Positions 32,262-40,628 of a stretch of 47,986 nucleotides of DNA are shown here, in pieces (within the stretch, counting starts at the first letter, position 1; each line of letters opens with the position of its first letter). Origin of the DNA: Phascolarctobacterium_A sp902463975 (GTDB taxonomy: Bacteria; Bacillota; Negativicutes; Acidaminococcales; Acidaminococcaceae); the NCBI RefSeq assembly GCF_902463975.1, contig NZ_CABQHJ010000021.1, positions 1-47,986 on the forward strand, written 5' to 3'. Under the pieces are notes generated by a model that worked only from the letters and a program-made list of their open reading frames with translations, was not told the DNA's origin and ran no database searches. A program made the position numbers and the translations under genes.

Positions 32262-33605
32262 ATGCAGGTTACAGACGCAAGAAAGATGAGCGCAGCAGAG
32301 ATTGCTGCTTTAATGAAAAAGAAGGCTTTTGACGAGGTGGAATTATCTCCGCGTATTCAGGCAGGTACGGACGCTATGTTCGGCAGACACATGACGGCAG
32401 CACAGGTTGTTGAGCAGATTGTTGCTGATGTGCGCAAGAACGGTGACGCAAGCCTTTTTTACTACACCAAGCTGATTGACCGCGTAGAGCTGACGCCGGA
32501 AAATATCCGCGTAACCGAGGAAGAATTTGCGGAAGCGGAAGCTATTGTCAAACCGGAGGTGAAGGCTGCTTTGGAGCGTGCCATCGCCAATGTTATGAAG
32601 TTCCATGAGGAGCAGATGCCGAAAACCTGGCTTACGAACCGTCCTTACGGTTCACTGCTGGGCCAAAAGGTTACCCCGGTTGATTCCGTCGGTATTTATG
32701 TTCCCGGCGGCACTGCTGCTTATCCTTCGTCTGTAATGATGAATGCCTGCCCGGCAAAGGTAGCAGGCGTTCCCCGCATTGTGATGGCCGTACCGCCCGG
32801 AAAGGACGGCAAGGTTAATCCGAACGTACTGGTAACGGCAAAATTAATCGGCGTTACCGAAATTTATAAAATGGGCGGCGCACAGGCGATTGCTGCGCTG
32901 GCCTTTGGCACTGCAACCGTACCGAAGGTAGAAAAAATTACCGGCCCCGGCAATATCTTCGTAACTTTGGCTAAAAAAGCCGTTATCGGTCACGTTGATA
33001 TTGATATGCTTGCCGGCCCGAGCGAAATCTTGATTGTAGCAGATGACAGCGCTAACCCGACCTATCTGGCAGCAGACCTTCTGAGCCAGGCAGAGCATGA
33101 TCCGCTGGCCTGCGCTATCCTGATTACCGACAGCGAGCGTGTAGCTAATGCTGTGGGCGAGGAAATCGAAGTACAGCTGGCACAGCTGCCGCGTAAGGAA
33201 ATCGCCGGTACCTCACTGCAGCAGGCAGGCAAGATTATCCTTGCCAAGGATATGCCTACCGTTATCGAAATGGCTAACCTTTCTGCACCTGAGCACTTGG
33301 AAATCATGACTAAGGCACCGTTTGAAATTATGCCGTATATCCGTAATGCCGGTGCTATGTTCCTGGGTGCTTATTCACCGGAACCGCTGGGCGATTACTA
33401 TGCAGGACCGAACCACGTTCTGCCGACAGGCGGTACGGCGAAGTTCTATTCCGTACTGAACGTAGAAACCTTTATGAAGAAAACAAGCATCATTGCCTAC
33501 ACTGCTCCGGCATTGATGGCTGCTGCTGACGATATTATTACCTTGGCTGAAGCAGAGGGCCTGCAGGCTCATGCCAACGCTATCCGTAAACGTGTGGGTA
33601 AATAA
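32262..33605 (+). CDS. hisD: Histidinol dehydrogenase
   Basis: A 447-aa zinc enzyme that performs the last two steps, histidinol to histidinal to histidine, with NAD. Family motifs: VGIYVPGGTAAYPSSVMM (about 145-162), GGAQAIAALAFGT (about 205-217), DMLAGPSEILI (about 250), the Zn-binding LSQAEHDP (about 270) and GPNHVLPTGG (about 385-394). ATG 32262 follows AGGAGG; the earlier in-frame ATG at 32244 would run through that site and the end of hisG. Confidence 0.97.
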   Translation: MQVTDARKMSAAEIAALMKKKAFDEVELSPRIQAGTDAMFGRHMTAAQVVEQIVADVRKNGDASLFYYTKLIDRVELTPENIRVTEEEFAEAEAIVKPEVKAALERAIANVMKFHEEQMPKTWLTNRPYGSLLGQKVTPVDSVGIYVPGGTAAYPSSVMMNACPAKVAGVPRIVMAVPPGKDGKVNPNVLVTAKLIGVTEIYKMGGAQAIAALAFGTATVPKVEKITGPGNIFVTLAKKAVIGHVDIDMLAGPSEILIVADDSANPTYLAADLLSQAEHDPLACAILITDSERVANAVGEEIEVQLAQLPRKEIAGTSLQQAGKIILAKDMPTVIEMANLSAPEHLEIMTKAPFEIMPYIRNAGAMFLGAYSPEPLGDYYAGPNHVLPTGGTAKFYSVLNVETFMKKTSIIAYTAPALMAAADDIITLAEAEGLQAHANAIRKRVGK

Positions 33606-33616
33606 GGAGGCAGAAG

Positions 33617-34813
33617 ATGAGTAGCTTTACTGTTCGCCAAAGTATTGAGGCGATGGAGGAATATGCCGTAGAAAGCGTGGCGGCGGATATTATTGTTAAC
33701 GCCAACGAAAGTAATTATCCGTTGCCGCAGGAGATTGCGGAAAAAATTACCCAACGCACCGCACGCTTTCCTTTTAACCGTTATCCGCCGATTAAATCGG
33801 AAAACCTGTGCGAAGTGATTGCCAAAGAGCTGGATGTGGATATTGACTGTGTAAAAATCGGCAACGGCTCCAGTGAGCTGTTGGAAAAGGCCTGCTATGT
33901 TTTTGGCGGGCCGGGCAAAAAGATTGCCGTACCTTGGCCGTCATTTTCCATGTACGGCGAGTACGCTGCCCTTTCCGACAGCGAGGAGGTGCGCTATCCG
34001 CTGACAGCCGAAGGCTTTGTTGATGCTGACAGCGTTATCAGCTTTTGTAAGGAGCAGCAGCCTTCGCTGTTGATTGTCTGCAATCCGAACAACCCGACAG
34101 GCAACTATAACAGCCTGGCAGCTATGGAAAAAATTCTCGCTAATGTAGATTGCCCTGTTATTATGGACGAGGCCTATATGGAATTTGCCGATGGCAAGGA
34201 GCTGGCACCGAATGATTTGCGTCCGATGCACAAGCTGTGGCTGGTAGCAGGCTCTACTTTGAGCTTGGTCGGACGCTATAGCAATCTGATGGTTTTCCGC
34301 ACCTTTTCCAAGGCCTATGGGCTGGCAGGTCTGCGTTGCGGTTACGCAGTGGGTGCGCTGGGGCTGGTGCGTCAGCTGGGCAAGGCTTTGCTGCCGTATC
34401 ATGTAAATGCCTTTACGCTGATGGCAGCCAAAACTGTTTACGAAAACAAGGAACTGTATAAGGAGCGCATCAAAACAATCCGTGAGGAACGCGATAAATT
34501 TGCGGACTGCCTGAAAGCCTTAGGCTTTAAGGTATGGCCGACGGCAACTAATTTTGTTACCTTCCGTGCGGAGGGAGAACTGATGCAGCAGCTTGCCAAG
34601 GCTTATGCGGCGAAATTTAGCGAAAGACTGCCGGAGCAGGCTGCCGGAGGTAAGCTGATCTTTAAATATCTTTTGGCCAACAGTATTCTGGTGCGTGATT
34701 TCAGCACGCATCCGGTGCTGCAGGGCTGCCTGCGTATCACCATCGGCTTACCTGAAGAAAACAAGCAGATTATTGCTAAAATCACCGAGCTGTGTGCGGA
34801 GGTAAAAGCATGA
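33617..34813 (+). CDS. hisC: Histidinol-phosphate aminotransferase
   Basis: A 398-aa PLP enzyme (fold type I) converting imidazole-acetol phosphate and glutamate to histidinol phosphate. PLP lysine is Lys232 in FRTFSKAYGLAGLRCGY; CNPNNPTGNY (about 155) and MDEAYMEFAD (about 183) bind cofactor. It is some 35 residues longer than the usual ~360, owing mostly to an insertion near residue 330-350. The stop overlaps the hisB start (ATGA). Confidence 0.95.
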   Translation: MSSFTVRQSIEAMEEYAVESVAADIIVNANESNYPLPQEIAEKITQRTARFPFNRYPPIKSENLCEVIAKELDVDIDCVKIGNGSSELLEKACYVFGGPGKKIAVPWPSFSMYGEYAALSDSEEVRYPLTAEGFVDADSVISFCKEQQPSLLIVCNPNNPTGNYNSLAAMEKILANVDCPVIMDEAYMEFADGKELAPNDLRPMHKLWLVAGSTLSLVGRYSNLMVFRTFSKAYGLAGLRCGYAVGALGLVRQLGKALLPYHVNAFTLMAAKTVYENKELYKERIKTIREERDKFADCLKALGFKVWPTATNFVTFRAEGELMQQLAKAYAAKFSERLPEQAAGGKLIFKYLLANSILVRDFSTHPVLQGCLRITIGLPEENKQIIAKITELCAEVKA

Positions 34814-35394
34814 GAAGCGGTAATGTAGAAAGAAAAACACTGGAAACAGGCATCAGCGCCGAATGGTGTCTTGATGGCAGCGGCAGCTGTGAAATTAATA
34901 CAGGCATCGGCTTTTTTGACCATATGCTGACGCTTTTGGCTAAGCACAGCTTCAGCGACCTGGTGATGCATGCTGTTGGTGATCTGGATGTTGACAGCCA
35001 TCATACGGTGGAGGACTGCGGTATTGTACTTGGTCAGGCACTGAAGGAGGCTGTGGGCGATAAAGCAGGCATTCACCGTTACGGCAACTGCTTTTTGCCG
35101 ATGGATGAGGCGCTGGTGCAGGTGTGCCTTGATTTCAGCGGCCGTCCGTATCTTGTTTTTGATGCGGATATTCCTAAGGTACAGCTTGGCATTTACGATG
35201 CCGAAATGACGGAGGAATTCTTCCGTGCTTTGGCAATGCAGGCAGGCCTCACGCTGCACATCCGCGTGCTTTACGGCAAGAATACGCATCACATCATCGA
35301 AGCGATTTTCAAGGGCTTTGCTAGAGCGTTGTCCGAGGCAGTAGCCTTTGACAGCCGTGTGCATGGTGTTATGAGCAGCAAGGGGACACTTTAA
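34810..35394 (+). CDS. hisB: Imidazoleglycerol-phosphate dehydratase
   Basis: A 194-aa monofunctional dehydratase with the two manganese-binding repeats: FFDHMLTLLAKHS and DVDSHHTVEDCGIVLGQAL in the first half, and NTHHIIEAIFKGFARAL in the second. No phosphatase domain is fused, so histidinol-phosphate phosphatase must be encoded elsewhere. ATG 34810 follows GGAGG and overlaps the hisC stop; a start at 34792 would lie upstream of the site. Confidence 0.97.
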   Translation: MRSGNVERKTLETGISAEWCLDGSGSCEINTGIGFFDHMLTLLAKHSFSDLVMHAVGDLDVDSHHTVEDCGIVLGQALKEAVGDKAGIHRYGNCFLPMDEALVQVCLDFSGRPYLVFDADIPKVQLGIYDAEMTEEFFRALAMQAGLTLHIRVLYGKNTHHIIEAIFKGFARALSEAVAFDSRVHGVMSSKGTL

Positions 35395-35454
35395 TGCGTG
35401 TTATAAAGCACCGGCTGCATCACACGTGTGTTGAGTTAGCATGAGGGAAAATAT

Positions 35455-36060
35455 ATGAGTAAAAAAATAACGATTATAGATTATGGCATGGGCAATCTTT
35501 ACAGCGTGCAGAATGCACTGCGCTCTATCGGCGCAGAGCCTGTGGTGACAAGCGATGCTGCTGCGATTGCGCAGGCTGAAAAAATTCTGCTTCCGGGTGT
35601 AGGTGCCTTTGGCGATTGCATGGCAAACCTGGAAAAGTCAGGCCTGATTCCCGTGATTATGGACAGCCTGCATAGCGGCAAGCCTTTTCTCGGCATCTGC
35701 CTGGGCATGCAGCTTTTATTTGAGGGCAGTGACGAAGCGCCGGGAGTTAAGGGCCTGGGATTTTTCAAAGGTCAGGTGCGCTTGCTGCATACCGAGCTGA
35801 AGATTCCGCATATGGGCTGGAATAAGCTGGAGTTGCGTAGTCCGTCCCCGCTCTTAGAGGGTGCGGAGGGTGAATACGTTTACTTTGTGCACAGCTTTCA
35901 TGCGGAGCCGGAGGACAGAAGCATTATTACCTCGGTCTGTGACTATGGCATGGAGGTTACTGCTTCCGTAGGACGCGGTAAGGTACAGGCCTTCCAGTTC
36001 CATCCGGAAAAGTCGAGCAGAGTCGGCATGCGCCTGCTGAAAAATTTTGTTAAATTATGA
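35455..36060 (+). CDS. hisH: Imidazole glycerol phosphate synthase, glutaminase subunit
   Basis: A 201-aa class I amidotransferase that supplies ammonia from glutamine to HisF. The nucleophile is Cys82 in GICLGMQLLFE; the His-Glu pair is in FQFHPEKSS (about 182). N-terminal IIDYGMGNLYSV is typical. The 60-bp gap from hisB contains a short palindrome (CACACGTGTG) but no terminator. Confidence 0.97.
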   Translation: MSKKITIIDYGMGNLYSVQNALRSIGAEPVVTSDAAAIAQAEKILLPGVGAFGDCMANLEKSGLIPVIMDSLHSGKPFLGICLGMQLLFEGSDEAPGVKGLGFFKGQVRLLHTELKIPHMGWNKLELRSPSPLLEGAEGEYVYFVHSFHAEPEDRSIITSVCDYGMEVTASVGRGKVQAFQFHPEKSSRVGMRLLKNFVKL

Positions 36061-36070
36061 GGGGAAAATT

Positions 36071-36805
36071 ATGATTATATATCCTGCAATAGATATCCGC
36101 GGCGGACGCTGTGTGCGTCTGACGGAGGGACGCTTTGATGCGGAAACTGTTTTTGCCGATGACCCGGCGGAGATGGCTGCCAAGTGGGCGGCCTGCGGTG
36201 CTGAATGGCTGCATCTTGTTGATCTTGACGGTGCGCTTGCCGGCGAGGGTAAAAACCTGCCTGTGATTGAGCGCATTCTTAAAACTGTAAAAATTCCTGT
36301 CGAGCTTGGCGGCGGTATCCGCAATCTGCAGGCAGTGGAAAGACTGCTGGAGCTGGGCGTGGAGCGTTTGATTTTAGGCAGCGCTGCCGTAAAGAATCCT
36401 GAGCTTGTCAAAGAGGCCTGCACCAAATATCCCGGACATATCGCTGTAGGCATTGATGCGAAGAATGGTGATGTAGCTATCGAAGGCTGGGGCGAGGGCA
36501 GCGGCGTTGCCGCAACCGAGCTGGCAAAGCGCATGGCGGATTACGGCGTGGCCACGATTATCTTTACCGATATCAGCCGTGACGGCATGCTCAGCGGTGT
36601 AAACGCCGAAGCGACAGCGGCGCTGGCGCGTGCCTGCGGCGTACCGATTATCGCCAGCGGCGGTGTAGCTTCACTGGACGATATCCGCAACGTAAAAAAA
36701 TACGAAAAGGATGGCGTAGCAGGCTGCATTATCGGTAAGGCAATTTATACCGGTGCCGTTAATCTGCCGGACGCTTTAAAAATTGCTGCGGCAAAGGAGG
36801 AATAA
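36071..36805 (+). CDS. hisA: ProFAR isomerase HisA
   Basis: A 244-aa (beta-alpha)8 barrel that isomerises ProFAR to PRFAR. Catalytic residues are in YPAIDIRGGRCVRL (Asp8) and IFTDISRDGM (about 165-175); LGGGIRN and IIASGGVAS are phosphate-binding loops. ATG 36071 follows GAGGGG; an in-frame start at 36047 would overlap hisH and lacks support. Confidence 0.97.
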   Translation: MIIYPAIDIRGGRCVRLTEGRFDAETVFADDPAEMAAKWAACGAEWLHLVDLDGALAGEGKNLPVIERILKTVKIPVELGGGIRNLQAVERLLELGVERLILGSAAVKNPELVKEACTKYPGHIAVGIDAKNGDVAIEGWGEGSGVAATELAKRMADYGVATIIFTDISRDGMLSGVNAEATAALARACGVPIIASGGVASLDDIRNVKKYEKDGVAGCIIGKAIYTGAVNLPDALKIAAAKEE

Positions 36806-36806
36806 G

Positions 36807-37565
36807 ATGCTTACGAAGAGAATTATTCCTTGTCTTGATGTTAAGGAAGGACGTGTTGTTAAGGGAACGAACTTTGTCGGCCTGCGTGATGCCGGTGACC
36901 CGGTGGAGCTTGCGGCGGCTTATGATGCCGAGGGTGCCGATGAGCTTGTTTTCCTTGATATTACTGCGACCTTTGAGGAGCGCAAGGCGATGCTGGATGT
37001 TATCAGCAGAACTGCGGCCAAGGTTTTTATGCCGCTGACAGTAGGCGGCGGCATCAGCAGTGTGGAGGATATTAAAAATGCTCTGCGTGCCGGTGCCGAT
37101 AAAACCTCGCTTAATTCTGCTGCCGTAAAAAATCCGCAGCTGATTGCCGACGGTGCCAAGCTGTTTGGCAACCAGTGCATTGTTCTCGCAATTGATGCAC
37201 GTAAATGCGGTGAGAACAAGTGGGAGGTTTATGTGCAGGGCGGGCGTAAGCCGACGGGCCTTGATGCCGTAGAATGGGCAAAAAAAGGCGTAGCGCTCGG
37301 TGCCGGAGAAATCCTGCTGACAAGTATGGATGCCGACGGCACGAAAAACGGCTATGACATTGCTCTGACGAAGGCCGTGAGTAGTGCCGTAAATGTGCCT
37401 GTTATCGCCAGCGGCGGTGCAGGTAAGCTGGAGAATTTCTATGATGTGCTGACAGAAGGTGGCGCTGACGCTGTGTTGGCGGCCTCTGTTTTTCACTATA
37501 AAACCTTCACTATTAAGCAGGTGAAGGAGTATCTGCGTTCTCGAGGTATAGAGGTGAGGTTATAA
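36807..37565 (+). CDS. hisF: Imidazole glycerol phosphate synthase, cyclase subunit
   Basis: A 252-aa barrel paralogous to HisA; with HisH it makes imidazole glycerol phosphate and AICAR. Catalytic acids are in IIPCLDVKEGRVVKG (Asp11) and LLTSMDADGTKNGYD (Asp near 130). AAGGAGG stands seven bases before ATG 36807. The stop overlaps the hisIE start by one base (TAATG). Confidence 0.97.
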   Translation: MLTKRIIPCLDVKEGRVVKGTNFVGLRDAGDPVELAAAYDAEGADELVFLDITATFEERKAMLDVISRTAAKVFMPLTVGGGISSVEDIKNALRAGADKTSLNSAAVKNPQLIADGAKLFGNQCIVLAIDARKCGENKWEVYVQGGRKPTGLDAVEWAKKGVALGAGEILLTSMDADGTKNGYDIALTKAVSSAVNVPVIASGGAGKLENFYDVLTEGGADAVLAASVFHYKTFTIKQVKEYLRSRGIEVRL

Positions 37566-38197
37566 TGCAGATCGATATTTCTAAAATCAAATTTGACAGC
37601 AGAGGTCTTGTGCCTGCTGTTGTTGTAGATGTACGCACGAACGATGTTGTTATGCTGGCGTACATGAATGAGGAGTCATTGCTCAAAACATTAGAAACAG
37701 GTTATACCTGGTTCTGGAGCCGCAGCCGTCAGGAGCTGTGGAACAAGGGTGCGACTAGCGGCAATCTGCAGAAGGTTGTGGAGCTGTTCTACGACTGCGA
37801 CGGTGACGCGCTGCTCGTAAAGGTAGAGCAGCAGGGAGTAGCTTGCCATACAGGTGAATATTCCTGCTTCCATAATCCGCTGTGGCATACGTCCAATCTG
37901 CCGGTGCCTGAGGTAGAAGGCCTGCCGAAGGTTATCAGCGAACTGTACCGCATGATTTTGTACAAGCGTCAGGCTGATGATGCGGAGATGAAATTCCTCA
38001 TGAGCGGCAGTCAGGATAAGCTGTTGCAAAAGCTGGGCAACGAAATTACGGAAACGATTATAGCGTCCAAAAACGGCGAAAAGGATAAGGTGCTGCACGA
38101 AATGGCAGATTTATGGTATCACTGCCTGGTGCTTCTGGCTTATCACAACATTACGCCGGAGGAGCTGCTGCGTGAGCTTGGGGGCAAGAGGGCGTAA
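37565..38197 (+). CDS. hisIE: Bifunctional PR-AMP cyclohydrolase / PR-ATP pyrophosphatase
   Basis: A 210-aa fusion carrying out steps 2 and 3 of the pathway. Residues 1-115 are HisI (VMLAYMNEESL, WFWSRSRQELW, then metal-binding DCDGDALLV and GVACHTGEYSCF). Residues about 118-205 are HisE (the helical EKDKVLHEMADLWYHCL and neighbouring segments). Last gene of the operon, followed by a terminator. Confidence 0.96.
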   Translation: MQIDISKIKFDSRGLVPAVVVDVRTNDVVMLAYMNEESLLKTLETGYTWFWSRSRQELWNKGATSGNLQKVVELFYDCDGDALLVKVEQQGVACHTGEYSCFHNPLWHTSNLPVPEVEGLPKVISELYRMILYKRQADDAEMKFLMSGSQDKLLQKLGNEITETIIASKNGEKDKVLHEMADLWYHCLVLLAYHNITPEELLRELGGKRA

Positions 38198-38295
38198 AGA
38201 AAATTTTACAATATAAAATATATATGTTAGACTATAAGCAGTTGCATGATTATCTTCGTTTAGCGAAAATGTCGTGCCTGACTGTGTGAGTCAGT

Positions 38296-38330
38296 GGCAT
38301 CTGTCGAGCTTTCGGCAGATGCCTTTTTTG
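38296..38330 (+). terminator. his operon terminator
   Basis: GGCATCTG and CAGATGCC arms closing a CGAGCTTTCG loop region, then TTTTTTG. An upstream hairpin (CTGACT, GTGTG, AGTCAG, with TGCC/GGCA extension, about 38275-38299) shares the GGCA with the terminator stem, so the two compete. Confidence 0.9.
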
Positions 38331-38359
38331 TTGACACCACATATGACACCAAGTATAAT
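38331..38359 (+). promoter_or_regulatory. hicAB promoter with direct-repeat operator
   Basis: Consensus TTGACA and TATAAT at 17-base spacing. The first 20 bases contain the direct repeat TGACACCA, CATA, TGACACCA, overlapping the -35 box and spacer, a likely binding site for the HicB antitoxin. Confidence 0.85.
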
Positions 38360-38376
38360 GGAGGTAGAAAGAAGCT

Positions 38377-38619
38377 ATGTCACAATGGGAAAAACTAATG
38401 TACAAGCTGAAGAAATTATCGCCTGATATGCGGTTTGAGGAATTGCAGAAAATACTTGAAAGCTACGGCTATGAAATGCAATCTCCGCGAAGTGGCAGCA
38501 GCCATTTTTCGTTTCGCAAAAAAGGCAAAGCTGTTATTACCATTCCCAAGCATAAGCCGGTAAAAAAGGTTTATATTAAGTTGGTGAAAAATATTGTGGA
38601 AAGCGAGGAAGAAAAATGA
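38377..38619 (+). CDS. hicA: HicA-family toxin (mRNA interferase)
   Basis: An 80-aa basic protein with the double-stranded-RNA-binding-like HicA fold; such toxins cleave mRNA and tmRNA when freed from HicB. The catalytic histidine is His43 in SGSSHFSFRKKG, followed by the typical VITIPKHKPVKKVYIKLV. The stop codon overlaps the hicB start by four bases (ATGA). Confidence 0.93.
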   Translation: MSQWEKLMYKLKKLSPDMRFEELQKILESYGYEMQSPRSGSSHFSFRKKGKAVITIPKHKPVKKVYIKLVKNIVESEEEK

Positions 38620-38978
38620 AAACTTTAGAAGAATACATGAAGCTGAATTATCGTCTTGAGTTTGAGCCTGATGAAGATGAAGGCGGTTATGTTGCTTATT
38701 TTCCTGAGCTTCCCGGTTGTATTACTATGGGTGATACTATTGAAGAGGCTGCCGCAAATGCAGTAGATGCTAAGCGTACATGGCTGGAAGCCGCTCTGGA
38801 AAATGAAATGGAAATTCCTCTGCCGGAGAAAAAGGACAAATATTCCGGTCAGTTTAAATTACGTGTTCCCAAGGCTTTGCACAAGCTGTTGAGTCAGCAT
38901 GCCAAGCAGGAAGGCATCAGTATGAATCAGTATTGTGTGTATCTGCTTACGCACAATGATGCGTTGAATGCCAAATAA
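38616..38978 (+). CDS. hicB: HicB-family antitoxin
   Basis: A 120-aa antitoxin. The N-terminal half is the degenerate RNase H-like fold (DEGGYVAYFPELPGCITMGD, residues about 21-40) that binds HicA; the C-terminal half is a ribbon-helix-helix DNA-binding domain (FKLRVPKALHKLLSQHAKQ, then EGISMNQYCVYLL). It should repress the promoter at 38331-38359 together with HicA. Confidence 0.94.
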   Translation: MKTLEEYMKLNYRLEFEPDEDEGGYVAYFPELPGCITMGDTIEEAAANAVDAKRTWLEAALENEMEIPLPEKKDKYSGQFKLRVPKALHKLLSQHAKQEGISMNQYCVYLLTHNDALNAK

Positions 38979-39009
38979 ATATATCGGCGCGTAATCCGTC
39001 ATAAAACAT

Positions 39010-39044
39010 AAAATCTGCTATGTGCAAGCGTAGCAGATTTTTTT
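39010..39044 (+). terminator. hicAB terminator
   Basis: Perfect 10-bp stem AAATCTGCTA with TAGCAGATTT, then a T run. Confidence 0.9.
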
Positions 39045-39068
39045 ATTACCTTTGTAACAATTTTCTTC

Positions 39069-39134
39069 TCCTGCTATAACGCAGGATACTTTTTTTCACT
39101 AAAGCATTACAAAAGCATTTAAATATAGTATAAT
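39069..39134 (+). promoter_or_regulatory. Hairpin and promoter upstream of the ECF operon
   Basis: A TCCTGC-TATAAC-GCAGGA hairpin followed by seven T (39069-39097) precedes a promoter with ATTACA (39106-39111) and TATAAT (39129-39134), spacer 17. The hairpin is upstream of the promoter, so it is a second terminator for hicAB rather than an attenuator. Confidence 0.6.
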
Positions 39135-39183
39135 GATAACATATTATTTTCTGGCACTATTTTAGGGAGAGGTGTAATTACTC

Positions 39184-39759
39184 ATGGATGAAAGAAATAA
39201 TAAGCCCGTGCCGCAGCTGATAGAGGTTGAGCCAATGCAGGATGGCTACCGCTGGGTCGCAATTACGGCGATGCTGCTGGCAATCGGTATTATTCTGCAC
39301 ACTGTAAGTCCTAACGTCGGCGGTGTAACGCCTAACTGGACAATTGCTATGTATTCTATTGTTATCAATCTGACGCGTCCCAAGCTGTCGCAGGCTATCG
39401 GTATCGGTTTTATCGCCGGTCTGACGCTGGTTCCGTCCTCCAAATCGGCTTTCCCGCTGGGCAACGTTGCCAGTGAGCTGGCTGGTGCGACTGTCTGCTG
39501 CCTTTTGGTTGAGGCTATGTTCAAAGCAGGTATCAGCGAATGGAAGCTGCGTCCTTTTATTACCGGCTTTGTTGCTACGATGACCAGCGGCGGTCTGTTT
39601 ACTTTTATTCTGAAGCTTATTTTGGGCTTGCCGCTGCACGTATGGATTTACGCTATGCTGCCGGTTGTTGCGATTGTAGGCCTGCTCAATGGTCTGATAA
39701 CCTTCTTCCTGTACGCTCCCGTGCGGAAGCTGTTTTACTTTCAGGAGGATGAAAAATAA
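39184..39759 (+). CDS. ECF transporter S component, TrpP-like
   Basis: A 191-aa inner-membrane substrate-binding subunit with about five or six membrane segments. The pattern IG-x2-LH ... GG-x-xP ... AFP-x-G (IGIILHT near 35, GGVTPNW near 47, SAFPLGN near 87) follows the Bacillus tryptophan transporter TrpP, so tryptophan or a related aromatic compound is the best guess (inference). It is the first gene of a complete S-A-A'-T operon and the stop overlaps the next start by one base. No tryptophan attenuator or T-box is visible upstream. Confidence 0.82.
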   Translation: MDERNNKPVPQLIEVEPMQDGYRWVAITAMLLAIGIILHTVSPNVGGVTPNWTIAMYSIVINLTRPKLSQAIGIGFIAGLTLVPSSKSAFPLGNVASELAGATVCCLLVEAMFKAGISEWKLRPFITGFVATMTSGGLFTFILKLILGLPLHVWIYAMLPVVAIVGLLNGLITFFLYAPVRKLFYFQEDEK

Positions 39760-40628
39760 TGGAAAGCGTAATCAACGTAGAGAATTTTTACTTTGCCTAT
39801 AAAAAATCGGATCTGGTGCTGCGTGATATCAACTTTGAAATCAAAAAGGGCAGCTTCACTGTTATCACCGGACCGAGCGGTGCCGGCAAGACAACGCTGT
39901 GCAAGGCTATGACCGGTATCGTCCCCTATTACATGGGCGGACGCTACAGCGGCGATGTTAAAATTAACGGCGAAAGCACTAAGGGCAAGCGCGTCAGTGA
40001 TATTGCTATGCGCGTGGGCTTTATTATGGAAGACTACGAAAGCCAGCTTGTTTCCTTAACTGCCGGCGAGGAAATTGCTTTCAGCCTGCTGAACCACGGC
40101 TTCGCACCGCAGGAGGTTGAAGAGCGCACCAGACAGGCGCTCGAGGATGTAGGTCTGCCGGGGCGTGAAAGCTATCAGCTCGACGAGCTCAGCGGTGGTC
40201 AGCGTCAGCGTCTGCTTTTGGCTGCAACGCTTGCCGTGCATCCGGAGATTATCGTGCTGGATGAGCCTGTATCTGCAATGGACCCGGACGGCGCACGTTC
40301 CCTGTATAAGCTGGTAGACAAAATCCATAAGCAGTATGGTACAACGATTATTGCCGTTGAACATCGCGTGGATTATGTGCTGCCTTACGTAACGGATATG
40401 ATTGTACTGAACGAGGGCGAGCTGGTGGCGGCTGATGCCTTTGAGGCTGCTGCTCCTAAAATGTACGAAAATCCCGCATTGCGTCCGCTGCTGCCGTCAC
40501 TGTGGCAGATTAAGCTGGGCTTGGAGGAAAAGCTTGGCGTGGATTTGGGCGACTGGCGCAGCGAAGAGGATGCGCTGGCTGATTTTCGCACCTATGGGAT
40601 TGTTGCGGCAGAAGGGAGAGCTGACTGA
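39759..40628 (+). CDS. ECF transporter ATPase A
   Basis: A 289-aa ATPase: Walker A GPSGAGKTT (about 37-45), signature LSGGQRQR, Walker B IIVLDEPVSAMD. It has an unusually long C-terminal part (about residues 235-289) beyond the nucleotide-binding domain. It pairs with the next ATPase and couples through EcfT. TAATG overlap with the S gene and TGATG overlap with the next ATPase show tight translational coupling. Confidence 0.94.
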   Translation: MESVINVENFYFAYKKSDLVLRDINFEIKKGSFTVITGPSGAGKTTLCKAMTGIVPYYMGGRYSGDVKINGESTKGKRVSDIAMRVGFIMEDYESQLVSLTAGEEIAFSLLNHGFAPQEVEERTRQALEDVGLPGRESYQLDELSGGQRQRLLLAATLAVHPEIIVLDEPVSAMDPDGARSLYKLVDKIHKQYGTTIIAVEHRVDYVLPYVTDMIVLNEGELVAADAFEAAAPKMYENPALRPLLPSLWQIKLGLEEKLGVDLGDWRSEEDALADFRTYGIVAAEGRAD

